Positions 41,107-48,792 are shown, counted from the first letter of the stretch. The stretch: 60,182 nucleotides of DNA from Candidatus Melainabacteria bacterium (GCA_003258735.1 QHME01000008.1:1-60182); one strand, 5' to 3'. Made by a program: numbers and translations. The notes: a model not told the origin generated them from the letters alone.

Positions 41107-41580
41107 ATGACAATAATCTCAAGTTTAACAAGTCCATTTAAAAGCCCAATGAAACTAATCACAAAAGGATTAGGAATTGGCGCATTGGCAGCTGTCGGAT
41201 ACGAATCACATTATGTCGGCAAACTTCAAGCTGACCTTTATGCCAGTGAAAAAGATGCAAATGCTGCAGCATATTATTTGAACAATGATATGTACCTGAC
41301 TGATATGAGCAAAATTTCAGAAGGCATAAAAGATAAAGCTTACGAAATGGAACTTGACCAAGGATGGAGAAGGTTTTTCAATTCTGGTATCGGATATATC
41401 AAAGGATTCAATTCTAAACTTGTAGATAATGTAATACCACTTAGCTTGGGACTTGGTGCACTATTGACTAAAGGAATGCCTGCAAAAGCATGCGCAGGAG
41501 GTTTAGGAGTTTATGCAATTGCAAAAATTATCAAAAACTTCTTTGGACTTGGTGTCCCTGGCGGTCCAATTAAGTCATAA
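41107..41580 (+). CDS. Hypothetical membrane-associated protein paired with the HEAT protein
   Basis: 157 residues. Two Gly/Ala-rich hydrophobic segments occur, about 15-28 (L-G-I-G-A-L-A-A-V-G-Y) and about 113-143 (I-P-L-S-L-G-L-G-A-L-L ... G-G-L-G-V-Y-A-I-A-K-I-I). Between them lies a helical, charged region (A-D-L-Y-A-S-E-K-D-A-N-A-A-A-Y-Y-L). The start lies 2 nt after the previous stop and the AAAAAGG at the end of the HEAT gene acts as ribosome site, so translation is probably coupled. I do not recognise the family. Confidence 0.6.
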   Translation: MTIISSLTSPFKSPMKLITKGLGIGALAAVGYESHYVGKLQADLYASEKDANAAAYYLNNDMYLTDMSKISEGIKDKAYEMELDQGWRRFFNSGIGYIKGFNSKLVDNVIPLSLGLGALLTKGMPAKACAGGLGVYAIAKIIKNFFGLGVPGGPIKS

Positions 41581-41594
41581 CATGGAAGTTCAGC

Positions 41595-41939
41595 ATGACT
41601 AAAAGCAGGTCGGTTTCACCTAAAATGATTCTTTACTTCACGTTTTTTACAACCCAATTAAAAATCAGAAAAACTAGAGGTATAACTCAAGAAAAATTGG
41701 CAGAATTGGTCGAACTCGATACTTCAAGTATAAGCCATATTGAAAACGGCAAATATTATCCGTCTGCAGAAAATCTTGAAAAAATACTGAAAGTCCTTAA
41801 AATTACTCCAAGTGAACTTTTTATGATGGAGGCAAATGCTCCAATTAAAGACCTGATTGAAGAAATGAACAGCGCAATGCAAAATAACGAAAATTTGACG
41901 CGTTTGATGTATAAATTTTACCGCAGTATTAAAGACTAA
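41595..41939 (+). CDS. XRE-family helix-turn-helix regulator
   Basis: 114 residues. The HTH_3 domain spans about 22-75: L-K-I-R-K-T-R-G-I-T-Q-E-K-L-A-E-L-V-E-L-D-T-S-S-I-S-H-I-E-N-G-K-Y-Y-P-S, with the recognition helix around T-S-S-I-S-H-I-E. The C-terminal 35 residues are helical (D-L-I-E-E-M-N-S-A-M). GGAAG precedes the ATG at 41595. It follows the HEAT/membrane pair by 14 nt and may regulate it. Its stop region overlaps the convergent trmD stop by 4 bp. Confidence 0.85.
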   Translation: MTKSRSVSPKMILYFTFFTTQLKIRKTRGITQEKLAELVELDTSSISHIENGKYYPSAENLEKILKVLKITPSELFMMEANAPIKDLIEEMNSAMQNNENLTRLMYKFYRSIKD

Positions 41940-42625
41940 TTATTTTCTTTCCATTTTTCATACAAGTCAGGACGACGGAGCTTCGTACGTTCAATTTGCT
42001 GATTTTGACGAAATTCATTTATTTCTTTATGATTACCGTTTAACAAAACTTCCGGGACTTTATATCCTCTAAAATCACGTGGTTTAGTGTATTGCGGATA
42101 TTCTAACAGTCCATTGGAAAAACTATCGTCTTCTGCTGATTGAATTTTACCTAAAGTTCCATTTAGTTTTCTGCTCACAGAATCTAGTAGGCAAAGAGCA
42201 GGAAGTTCTCCTCCTGTTAACACAAAATCCCCAAGAGAAATTTCTTTTGGTTTAATAATTTCTCTGATTCGTTCATCAAATCCTTCATAATGCCCACAAA
42301 GCATAATTATTTGATCATATTGGGCTAAATCTAAAACAAGTTTTTCGTTGAGCGGTTCTCCCTGAGGAGAAAGCATTATGGTTATTGAATTTTCAAGTTT
42401 CTCAACACTATCATAAGCATCTATATAAGGTTGTGGCATCAAAACCATCCCTGCACCACCACCATAAGGAGTGTCATCAACCTTGTTATGCTTATCCAAT
42501 GTAAAATCGCGTGGATTTATTGTATTAAGTGAATATACGTCCCCTTTCCTAGCACGTTTCATAATACTCACATTGCAATAAGACTCGATAATCTCAGGGA
42601 AAAGAGTTAAAACATCAAACCTCAT
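41936..42625 (-). CDS. trmD: tRNA (guanine-N1)-methyltransferase
   Basis: 229 residues. TrmD SPOUT features: F-D-V-L-T-L-F-P-E-I at the N-terminus, D-D-x-P-Y-G-G-G-A-G-M-V-L (about 50-62), I-M-L-C-G-H-Y-E-G-F-D-E-R-I, L-G-D-F-V-L-T-G-G-E-L-P-A and the C-terminal Y-P-Q-Y-T-K-P. It makes m1G37 in tRNAs and prevents frameshifting. It overlaps rimM by 4 nt, the usual rimM-trmD coupling. The normal downstream rplS is absent here, since the XRE gene converges directly. Confidence 0.97.
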   Translation of the reverse strand: MRFDVLTLFPEIIESYCNVSIMKRARKGDVYSLNTINPRDFTLDKHNKVDDTPYGGGAGMVLMPQPYIDAYDSVEKLENSITIMLSPQGEPLNEKLVLDLAQYDQIIMLCGHYEGFDERIREIIKPKEISLGDFVLTGGELPALCLLDSVSRKLNGTLGKIQSAEDDSFSNGLLEYPQYTKPRDFRGYKVPEVLLNGNHKEINEFRQNQQIERTKLRRPDLYEKWKENN

Positions 42626-43137
42626 TCCAAAAGTCCCTCGATATTATTTATCATAATTTTCTTGTTTTTGATATCTACAATAGGCACAATAGCCTTAACA
42701 AATGGAACTAGAGAAATCTTTTTTGAATTTGTTTTAATAGAAATTAAATCACTTGCACCGTTATTAGAAACTCCTATCACAAATCCAAGCTTTTGACCAT
42801 TTTCATTATCAAAAACTTCAAGTCCGACAAGCTCGTCAATCAAAAATTCATCTTCATTTAGATTTTCTCTAATTACAGATTCTTCCACAAACAAAAGCTT
42901 ACCTTTTAACTCTAGTATATCATTAATTGAATCAATACCTTCAAATTTGACAATCATCATATTTTTCAAAGGTTTTGCAGATAGAATATGCAATGATGTA
43001 TAGTTATCTTTATCTTTTAAATAAACAGTATCCAAAGATGTAAAAAAGTCTTGCTGATTTTTTGAATAACCGACTTTCGCTTCACCTTTAATTCCATGGA
43101 AATTTACAATTTTTCCAACTGATACATATTTATTCAT
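42622..43137 (-). CDS. rimM: 16S rRNA-processing / 30S maturation protein RimM
   Basis: 171 residues. N-terminal RimM domain (Y-V-S-V-G-K-I-V-N-F-H-G-I-K-G-E-A-K-V, about 4-22) and C-terminal PRC barrel (E-F-L-I-D-E-L-V-G-L-E-V-F-D, then V-P-F-V-K-A-I-V-P-I-V-D). It binds S19 and helps mature the 30S head. It starts 2 nt after the zinc-ribbon protein gene and overlaps trmD by 4 nt. rpsP, its usual upstream neighbour, is replaced by that unusual protein. Confidence 0.95.
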   Translation of the reverse strand: MNKYVSVGKIVNFHGIKGEAKVGYSKNQQDFFTSLDTVYLKDKDNYTSLHILSAKPLKNMMIVKFEGIDSINDILELKGKLLFVEESVIRENLNEDEFLIDELVGLEVFDNENGQKLGFVIGVSNNGASDLISIKTNSKKISLVPFVKAIVPIVDIKNKKIMINNIEGLLE

Positions 43138-43139
43138 AA

Positions 43140-44288
43140 CTATTCTTCCGTAGGAGTATCTTCAACTACTTTTGGCTTTCTTCCACGTTTTTTCTTTGGA
43201 GCTTCTTCAACAGGAGTTTCCTCTACAGCTTTTTCAGTTTCAACAGGAACTTCTTCTGCTTTAGCTTTTGTAGCCTTTTTTGTAGTCTTCTTAACAGGTT
43301 TTTCAGCCTTATCAGCCTCTGCTTTTTGGTTTTTAAATTCTTCAGGAGCATCAGGTCTGTCTTGATTCCAACGTTCCAAGCCCATTTGAGCACGAACCAA
43401 ACCTATACCTACGTGAACTCTCCATTCATCCATTTTTAATTGCGCTGCAATAATCTTGTGACAACCAATTGGAGGCAATGGCAACAATGGCTCATACAAC
43501 ATTTTAATAGCATTCAATTGGTCAGGTGTAATAGCCAATTTACGTTTAGGGAACGGCAATTTTGGCAACATCATTTTTTGTCTTACCAAATTTATTCCAA
43601 AGAATACTTTTCTTGGTTCTAAACCAATTTTTTCACCAATAACTTCGTGAGCATCAGGGTTTGGAAGTGGCAACATCAACTTGTATAACAATTCTATTTG
43701 TTCAAGTTGTTCTCTACTTACCAACAATTGTTTTGGAGCAGCATTTCTGTTATTTGGTCTTCTGTTGTTATTAAATCTGTTATTTTGAGGTCTGCGTTGA
43801 TAACCGCCAGCTCTATTGTTATCACGGTTGTAACCACCTTGATTATTGTTGTAACGATTGTTGTTATAACCACCTTGACGATTATTATTATAACCTCTGT
43901 TATCTCTATTATAGCCGCCTTGAGTATTGTTGTTATATCGGTTATTGTTGTAACCACCTTGACGATTATTGTTATAACCTCTGTTATCTCGGCTATATCC
44001 ACCTTGGTTATTATATTGACGTTGAGGTCTGTACGGTCTTTGACTATTATCGTCGCCACCACTTGAATAACTGCTATAGAATTGTGGTCTGTTTTCTGTT
44101 GAATAACTACTTCTTGCTTGTTGCTCCTGACTTCTTGCAGGAGCTGGAGAAGAAGGGGTATCTGAACCAGTATTATCGGCACTAACCATCATTTTTTTGT
44201 CTGGGTATAAACAATCCGGACAAATTACTCTTTTAGGGTTTTTTGTTTCAAACTCACGACCGCACTTAATGCACTTGTTTACATACAT
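43140..44288 (-). CDS. Zinc-ribbon protein with Gly/Tyr/Asn/Arg-rich low-complexity repeats and duplicated helical domain
   Basis: 382 residues in four parts. Residues 1-30 form a four-Cys zinc ribbon (C6, C9, C23, C26). Residues about 60-186 are a disordered Gly/Tyr/Asn/Arg tract built on two copies of a ~27-residue unit (Q-G-G-Y-N-R-D-N-R-G-Y-N-N-N-R). Residues 188-245 and 250-306 are two copies of a helical domain with Q-L-x-x-I-x-x-L-Y-x-x-x-L-P-L-P and a helix-turn-helix-like G-I-x-L-V-R-x-Q-M. Residues 320-382 are a Lys/Glu/Ala tail ending K-K-R-G-R-K-P-K. It resembles RNA-binding, condensate-forming proteins. Being directly upstream of rimM-trmD points to ribosome or tRNA work. Function unknown. 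Confidence 0.75.
   Translation of the reverse strand: MYVNKCIKCGREFETKNPKRVICPDCLYPDKKMMVSADNTGSDTPSSPAPARSQEQQARSSYSTENRPQFYSSYSSGGDDNSQRPYRPQRQYNNQGGYSRDNRGYNNNRQGGYNNNRYNNNTQGGYNRDNRGYNNNRQGGYNNNRYNNNQGGYNRDNNRAGGYQRRPQNNRFNNNRRPNNRNAAPKQLLVSREQLEQIELLYKLMLPLPNPDAHEVIGEKIGLEPRKVFFGINLVRQKMMLPKLPFPKRKLAITPDQLNAIKMLYEPLLPLPPIGCHKIIAAQLKMDEWRVHVGIGLVRAQMGLERWNQDRPDAPEEFKNQKAEADKAEKPVKKTTKKATKAKAEEVPVETEKAVEETPVEEAPKKKRGRKPKVVEDTPTEE
43809..44009. repeat. In-gene tandem repeat encoding the Gly/Tyr/Asn/Arg tract
   Basis: Two full units of about 81-84 bp and a partial third encode residues 94-160 of the zinc-ribbon protein. Period is about 27-28 codons, with shorter internal repeats. Confidence 0.75.
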
Positions 44289-44376
44289 AATAAAAGCCTC
44301 TTAATTAAAAAATAACTCATAATAAAAATAAATTTAAGGTAACATCCTCACAATATAAATCGATTTCAAATAAAAA

Positions 44377-44422
44377 ATATAACTTACTGTTATATTTTAA
44401 CATGACTTTTGATTATGTGCAA
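44377..44422 (-). promoter_or_regulatory. Promoter region on the minus strand, with inverted repeat at the -10
   Basis: On the minus strand TTGCAC (44422-44417) and TAAAAT (44399-44394) are 17 bp apart, about 105 nt before the zinc-ribbon gene start. ATATAAC and GTTATAT (44377-44395, 5-nt spacer) overlap the -10 and the start point and could be an operator. Confidence 0.55.
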
Positions 44423-44436
44423 GTACCATGAACTAT

Positions 44437-44874
44437 TTATTTTTCAACCATAAAAGTAACAGGTCCATCATTAATCAGCTCAACATCCATCATAGCACCA
44501 AATTTGCCTGTTTGGACAGGTATATTAAAAGATTTTACCTGACTTATAAAATATTCATAAAGCTCATTCGCAATTTGTGGTGGTGCTGACTTGTCAAAAC
44601 TTGGTCGTGTTCCTTTTTTACAATCACCACACAAGGTAAATTGAGACACGATAAGCATTTCACCCTCTATATCCAATATAGAATGATTCATTTTTTCATT
44701 TTCATCCTCAAATATTCGAAGTTTCGAAAGCTTATCCGCCAGTTTTTCCGCATTGAGTTTATCATCACCTTTTTCTACCCCTAAGAAAACGAGCAAACCT
44801 TGTCCGATTTTTGAATACAATAAACCATCAATAGTAACAGATGCGCTTTTTACTCTTTGTATTAATGCTTTCAT
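44437..44874 (-). CDS. dtd: D-aminoacyl-tRNA deacylase
   Basis: 145 residues, typical length. It opens M-K-A-L-I-Q-R-V-K-S-A-S-V and has G-L-L-V-F-L-G-V, the catalytic S-Q-F-T-L-C-G-D-C-K-K-G-T-R-P-S-F (about 78-94) and the C-terminal N-D-G-P-V-T (Gly-cisPro-like, about 137-142). It removes D-amino acids (and Gly) wrongly attached to tRNA. It starts 5 nt after the thyX stop, so the two are co-transcribed. Confidence 0.96.
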   Translation of the reverse strand: MKALIQRVKSASVTIDGLLYSKIGQGLLVFLGVEKGDDKLNAEKLADKLSKLRIFEDENEKMNHSILDIEGEMLIVSQFTLCGDCKKGTRPSFDKSAPPQIANELYEYFISQVKSFNIPVQTGKFGAMMDVELINDGPVTFMVEK

Positions 44875-44879
44875 ATCGC

Positions 44880-45593
44880 TTACTTACCTTGCCCTAATAG
44901 TTCTGCTCTTGTAATTTTTCGTCCGCAAGACTTATCTTCATCACAAAAACCTAATCTTTCACACTTCGGTACCAAGTATTCTTTCAACCAAGGTTCTTCA
45001 ACGATTAAAGCATCACACATACCTTTTACCAGACATCTGATTTCATATTGCGCTCTTGTACACAAACGTAAATTTGCAAGATGAATCATTTCACGCAAAT
45101 TCAAACTTGCAACAAGAGAACTTGCCGCAGCATTTGGCATAACAAAACGCGCATCTTCCGCAGGAATACCTGCATCTACAAACTCTTGATACTGGTCTGA
45201 AATTTGTCGCATAAAATTGATAAATTTCTCCCTTAATTCAGGATTTTTCTCAATAGTTGGCGGGATAATATAATCAAATTGACCTTTCTCTTTTACATAT
45301 CGTTGAGATTTTTGAGAAAATGACATGTGTCTATGCCTTACTAATTGATGCGTACATGCTCTTGATACATTTGAGATAGCAAAGCTTACCTGAATATGTT
45401 CAATTGTTGAGTAATGACCTGAACCGATAACCCTTTTGATTAGTTTTAGCATTTTTTCTTCATCAGTTGCATTTTCATAAATATCAATCGGATAATCTGC
45501 ACTATAGCATGTTCTACATGCTGTATAAATCGTTTTTAGCATATTATCAGGTTTTGATATCAAATTTACTATCGGTTTATTATTATTTTCCAT
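44880..45593 (-). CDS. thyX: Flavin-dependent thymidylate synthase
   Basis: 237 residues. The ThyX signature R-H-R-x-x-S-x-x-x-x-S-x-R is complete at residues 86-98. The surrounding T-I-E-H-I-Q-V-S-F-A-I and the C-terminal L-R-L-C-T-R-A-Q-Y-E-I-R segment fit the FAD/dUMP site. It makes dTMP with methylene-THF, NADPH and FAD. It leads a two-gene unit with dtd. No thyA is seen here. Confidence 0.96.
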   Translation of the reverse strand: MENNNKPIVNLISKPDNMLKTIYTACRTCYSADYPIDIYENATDEEKMLKLIKRVIGSGHYSTIEHIQVSFAISNVSRACTHQLVRHRHMSFSQKSQRYVKEKGQFDYIIPPTIEKNPELREKFINFMRQISDQYQEFVDAGIPAEDARFVMPNAAASSLVASLNLREMIHLANLRLCTRAQYEIRCLVKGMCDALIVEEPWLKEYLVPKCERLGFCDEDKSCGRKITRAELLGQGK

Positions 45594-45658
45594 TACCCAT
45601 ACTCCTTTTTACTATCCTTTTTTGCATGATAGACAAAACATAGAACATGTGCAAAAGA

Positions 45659-45907
45659 TTAATCAAACGTAAACAATTTTGAAGGCTCTACCTCCAAAGC
45701 TGTCATTAACTTCCACAGAGTTTTAAATGTGATATTTCTTGTACCACACTCAATATCACTGACATAATGCGAATCTACACCCAACTTTTCTGCCAGTTTT
45801 TCCTGAGTATAGCCTTGCATTAATCTATAATATTTTAATCTGTTTCCAAACTTCTTACTTAAACTCTTATAATCCATTCTATAATGATAAATTATTCTAA
45901 TATTCAA
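45659..45907 (-). CDS. XRE-family helix-turn-helix regulator (small)
   Basis: 82 residues with a TTG start, or 72 from the ATG at 45877; neither has a clear ribosome site. The HTH_3 domain is R-L-K-Y-Y-R-L-M-Q-G-Y-T-Q-E-K-L-A-E-K-L-G-V-D-S-H-Y-V-S-D-I-E-C-G-T-R-N-I-T, with the short tail E-V-E-P-S-K-L-F. It is divergent from a tiny ORF, and the shared gap holds an inverted repeat (45931-45952) suited to autoregulation. Size and arrangement resemble small repressors of mobile elements, but no element is seen. Confidence 0.85.
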   Translation of the reverse strand: MNIRIIYHYRMDYKSLSKKFGNRLKYYRLMQGYTQEKLAEKLGVDSHYVSDIECGTRNITFKTLWKLMTALEVEPSKLFTFD

Positions 45908-45930
45908 TAAAGGTTATTGTAAAATACATA

Positions 45931-45952
45931 ATTGTATATTATAGTATACAAT
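45931..45952. promoter_or_regulatory. Inverted-repeat operator candidate between XRE gene and small ORF
   Basis: ATTGTATA and TATACAAT are separated by 6 nt in the divergent gap, and overlap promoter-like TATA sequences on both strands. Confidence 0.55.
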
Positions 45953-45953
45953 C

Positions 45954-46085
45954 ATGAGTCAAGATAAACGATTTAACCTTAAAGAACAAATAAAAATATA
46001 TATAGCAAATACCACACACTGTGAAAAAAAAGCCAATTCTATACTACTAAAAATACTAAAAACCGTACTTAAATTAAAGGATTAA
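45954..46085 (+). CDS. Possible 43-residue protein divergent from the XRE regulator
   Basis: ATG at 45954, stop TAA at 46083-46085, directly followed by a terminator. The peptide is basic and helical (R-F-N-L-K-E-Q-I-K-I-Y-I-A, then S-I-L-L-K-I-L-K-T-V-L-K-L-K-D). Its start lies right at the operator, with no Shine-Dalgarno, so it would be leaderless or expressed at low level. Support comes from its position between operator and terminator, not from any family match. Confidence 0.4.
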   Translation: MSQDKRFNLKEQIKIYIANTTHCEKKANSILLKILKTVLKLKD

Positions 46086-46116
46086 AAAAAGACCATCCGT
46101 AAAAGATGGTCTTTTT
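46086..46116. terminator. Bidirectional terminator between the 43-aa ORF and rpmE
   Basis: AAAAAGACCATC pairs with GATGGTCTTTTT (12 bp) around a 7-nt loop, with T runs on both strands. It serves rpmE on the minus strand and the small ORF on the plus strand. Confidence 0.92.
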
Positions 46117-46134
46117 AAAGCTATTAAAAACTTA

Positions 46135-46338
46135 TTAGTTTTTCTTTCCGTATCTTTTGTTGAATCTTTCAACTCTACCTTCAGAGTCTAAGATTTTTTG
46201 TTGACCTGTATAGAATGGGTGGCAATTGTTACAAATTTCAACTGTCAAACCTTCTACTACAGAACCTGTTTCGATTTCGTTACCACAAACACATTTGATT
46301 GTAGTTTTCTTATAATCAGGATGAATTCCTTTTTTCAT
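46135..46338 (-). CDS. rpmE: 50S ribosomal protein L31 (zinc-binding type)
   Basis: 67 residues. K-K-G-I-H-P-D-Y start, zinc ligands C-V-C-G (Cys16, Cys18) and C-N-N-C-H-P-F-Y-T-G (about 37-46), then the basic tail G-R-V-E-R-F-N-K-R-Y-G. The cysteine-containing (C+) form is the zinc-dependent L31. It bridges the ribosomal subunits. GGAAAGAGG precedes the ATG, and the gene ends at the bidirectional terminator. The 294-bp upstream gap shows nothing beyond AT-rich sequence. Confidence 0.96.
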   Translation of the reverse strand: MKKGIHPDYKKTTIKCVCGNEIETGSVVEGLTVEICNNCHPFYTGQQKILDSEGRVERFNKRYGKKN

Positions 46339-46632
46339 GATTACCTCTTTCCTTCAAGATTCCAAACTTGAATATTGATTTACATTCGACTAGAGCCATA
46401 GTACAACGGTAAATATAAAAAATCAAGTAAAGTTTACAAATGGTTAATAGTAAACCATTAGAAATTCTAAATAAAATTCAGAAAGACAATTAACAATAAC
46501 TAACTTATTGCATTCTTTCGTTGAACCTTTTACTTGAAAAATCTTTGTATTAAAAATATGTAAAGGAATAGATTTATTATCTTGAGCGTGTATAATAAAA
46601 TGGGATATATTTAATATGGATTTGAAAAAAAT

Positions 46633-47427
46633 ATGCAAAATACATTAGAGAGAAAAGCTATTAAAAATATAGATTTTAACTGCGACTTGGCTCAAAGCTT
46701 TGGTATCTATAAAAACAGTACAGAATCAAGACTGTTAGACTACGTTAGCTCAGTTAATATCTCATGCGGATTTCATGCCGGTGACCCACTTACAATCAAA
46801 GAAGCTCTTTTAGAAGCAAAAGCTAAAAATGTTGTAGTTGGTGCACACATTGGTTTTGATGACATTCAAGGATTTGGTTACAGGCAAATGGAACTTGATT
46901 CTGATGAGCTTGAAGCACTTGTTATGTACCAAGTTGGTGCAATCATGACATTTGCAAAAGCTTACAGCATGGAAATAGAACATGTAAGACCACACGGTGC
47001 AATGTACAGACAAGCTGCCGAAAATATTGAAACATCAAGAACTATTGCAAGAGCAATCAAGAAATGCTCAAAATGGTTGATATACTATGGTGCAACAGGT
47101 GATAATTTGGCGCAAGTCGGAGAAGAAGAAAATCTCCAAGTTGCTCATGAAGTTCACCTTGAAAAGATTTATGACACTAATGGAAATATTGATTTTTCTG
47201 CAAGGGACTTGGAAAACACAAATGTATCTATCCAAAGATTAAAAGACTTATTACAAAATTCACAAGTTTCTAATAATGTTGGTGGGAAAACAATTGTAAG
47301 AGCGGATTCAATTCACTTCTCTAACAAATTACCAAATGCTAAAGACTTGGTAATTCAAGCTAGGGGAATAATTGAACCTTTGCCGTACAATTACAAAAAT
47401 GCTCAAAAATCAGGTTGGGTTGATTAA
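46633..47427 (+). CDS. pxpA: LamB/YcsF family protein (5-oxoprolinase subunit A-like)
   Basis: 264 residues. Family features: I-D-F-N-C-D-L at the N-terminus, S-C-G-F-H-A-G-D-P (about 48-56), V-V-G-A-H-I-G-F-D-D-I-Q-G-F-G and H-V-R-P-H-G-A-M-Y. Family members usually read N-C-D-[LM]-G-E-x-F-G and G-A-H-P-x-x-P-D; here the first is C-D-L-A-Q-S-F-G, a Gly-Glu to Ala-Gln change. PxpB and PxpC, needed for ATP-dependent 5-oxoproline cleavage, are not adjacent. It is followed by yvcK after 24 nt. Activity may therefore be altered. No strong ribosome site. Confidence 0.85.
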   Translation: MQNTLERKAIKNIDFNCDLAQSFGIYKNSTESRLLDYVSSVNISCGFHAGDPLTIKEALLEAKAKNVVVGAHIGFDDIQGFGYRQMELDSDELEALVMYQVGAIMTFAKAYSMEIEHVRPHGAMYRQAAENIETSRTIARAIKKCSKWLIYYGATGDNLAQVGEEENLQVAHEVHLEKIYDTNGNIDFSARDLENTNVSIQRLKDLLQNSQVSNNVGGKTIVRADSIHFSNKLPNAKDLVIQARGIIEPLPYNYKNAQKSGWVD

Positions 47428-47451
47428 TATTACATATAAAAAGGGATAAGT

Positions 47452-48768
47452 ATGATTAAGAAAATAAAAATGCCAAAACAAGCAGGCTGGTTAATTCCAG
47501 GCTTACAAGTAAAAAGATGGTTTGCACTTATTTTTGTCGGCGCATTGTTCATGACTGTTGGTGTATTGATTTTGTTTGACTTACAGCCAATATATAATAC
47601 TATGCAATTTATCAGTAAAATTGCAACTAAAATTTCAACAGAATGGCTTGCCTTTGGTATTGTTATGATTGGTGCAGCTATATTTTTTAAAGGCTGGCAA
47701 AAAACAAACTTATCCATTTTGGACATTGATGAAGATAGAAACAATGATGTACTTCTTGAAAATTTATACAAGAGAAGAAAATTAAACAGAGGACCAAGAA
47801 TAGTTGCAGTTGGTGGCGGAACAGGTTTATCTATGTTGCTTAGCGGAGTTAAAAACATAACGAATAACTTAACTGCAGTAGTTTCAGTTGGAGATGACGG
47901 CGGGAGTTCAGGCAGACTTAGAGAAGAAATGGGTATATTGCCTCCTGGAGATATCAGACACTGTATCACCGCATTAGCTGATGATGAAGATTTGGTTAAT
48001 AAATTATTCAAATACAGATTTGATAACGGTGCAGGACTTGAAGGTCATAGTTTTGGAAACCTGTTTATTACCGCACTATACGATATTACAGGCGACATGG
48101 TTTCAGCTGTCAGAGCATCATCAAGAGTTTTATCAATCAGAGGTAGAGTATTACCTGCAACATTAGATGATATGAAACTTGTTGCAGAAATGGAAGATGG
48201 CAGAATTATTCACGGTGAATCTACTATTCCGGAAGCTCACGGTAAAATAAAAAGATTATTCACTGAACCTGCAAATTGTAAAGCCTTGCCAGATGTAATC
48301 CAAGCTATCCGAAATGCAGAACTTATCGTTCTTGGACCTGGAAGCTTGTATACAAGTGTTATACCTAACCTTTTGGTTAAGGAAATTGCACAAGAAATTG
48401 TTAAATCTAAAGCTAAAAAGATTTATGTATGTAATATAATGACTCAACCTGGGGAAACTGATAATTACAAAGTTTCAGATCACTTGAAAGCATTAATCCA
48501 ACATGCCGGTTCTAACAAAATAGTTGATGCAGTATTAGTAAACGATTATTTACCTGAAAAACTGGCAGATAAGTATCAGAAATCTAACTCTTACCCAGTA
48601 AAACTTGATATAGCAGAAGTTAAAAAAATGGGTATTAGAGTATATGCTCAAAAACTTATCGAAGACAGCAAAGAAGGACTTGTACGACACAGCTCAAACA
48701 GAGTTGCCAGAGCTTTGTATTACTGGTTCAGAAAAAGTCAAAAGAAATCTTCAGGATTTTTCAAATAA
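47452..48768 (+). CDS. yvcK: YvcK/CofD-like gluconeogenesis factor with N-terminal membrane domain
   Basis: 438 residues. Two N-terminal membrane helices (about 20-42 and 63-80) precede the CofD-like Rossmann domain (about 110-430), which carries V-A-V-G-G-G-T-G-L-S, V-S-V-G-D-D-G-G-S-S-G-R-L, P-P-G-D-I-R-H-C and G-H-S-F-G-N-L, the signatures of YvcK/UPF0052. Bacillus YvcK binds UDP-GlcNAc and links carbon metabolism to cell-wall synthesis. The membrane-anchored version is also known from cyanobacteria. It starts 24 nt after pxpA and precedes panB by 24 nt. Confidence 0.92.
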   Translation: MIKKIKMPKQAGWLIPGLQVKRWFALIFVGALFMTVGVLILFDLQPIYNTMQFISKIATKISTEWLAFGIVMIGAAIFFKGWQKTNLSILDIDEDRNNDVLLENLYKRRKLNRGPRIVAVGGGTGLSMLLSGVKNITNNLTAVVSVGDDGGSSGRLREEMGILPPGDIRHCITALADDEDLVNKLFKYRFDNGAGLEGHSFGNLFITALYDITGDMVSAVRASSRVLSIRGRVLPATLDDMKLVAEMEDGRIIHGESTIPEAHGKIKRLFTEPANCKALPDVIQAIRNAELIVLGPGSLYTSVIPNLLVKEIAQEIVKSKAKKIYVCNIMTQPGETDNYKVSDHLKALIQHAGSNKIVDAVLVNDYLPEKLADKYQKSNSYPVKLDIAEVKKMGIRVYAQKLIEDSKEGLVRHSSNRVARALYYWFRKSQKKSSGFFK

Positions 48769-48792
48769 ACATAAAGAAAACGGATTTGCGCT

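Noticed and set aside
43809..44009. Possible CRISPR array from regular ~81-bp repeats
   Set aside because: The repeats are in frame inside a gene, spacing units are not unique spacers and no cas gene is present.
43698..44182. Ile/Thr/Val-rich frames in other phases over the repeat tract
   Set aside because: The low-complexity DNA of the zinc-ribbon gene opens several frames; only the frame continuous with the zinc ribbon and helical domains is supported.
46617..46649. A 10-codon upstream ORF overlapping the pxpA start
   Set aside because: No ribosome site; likely chance in AT-rich DNA.
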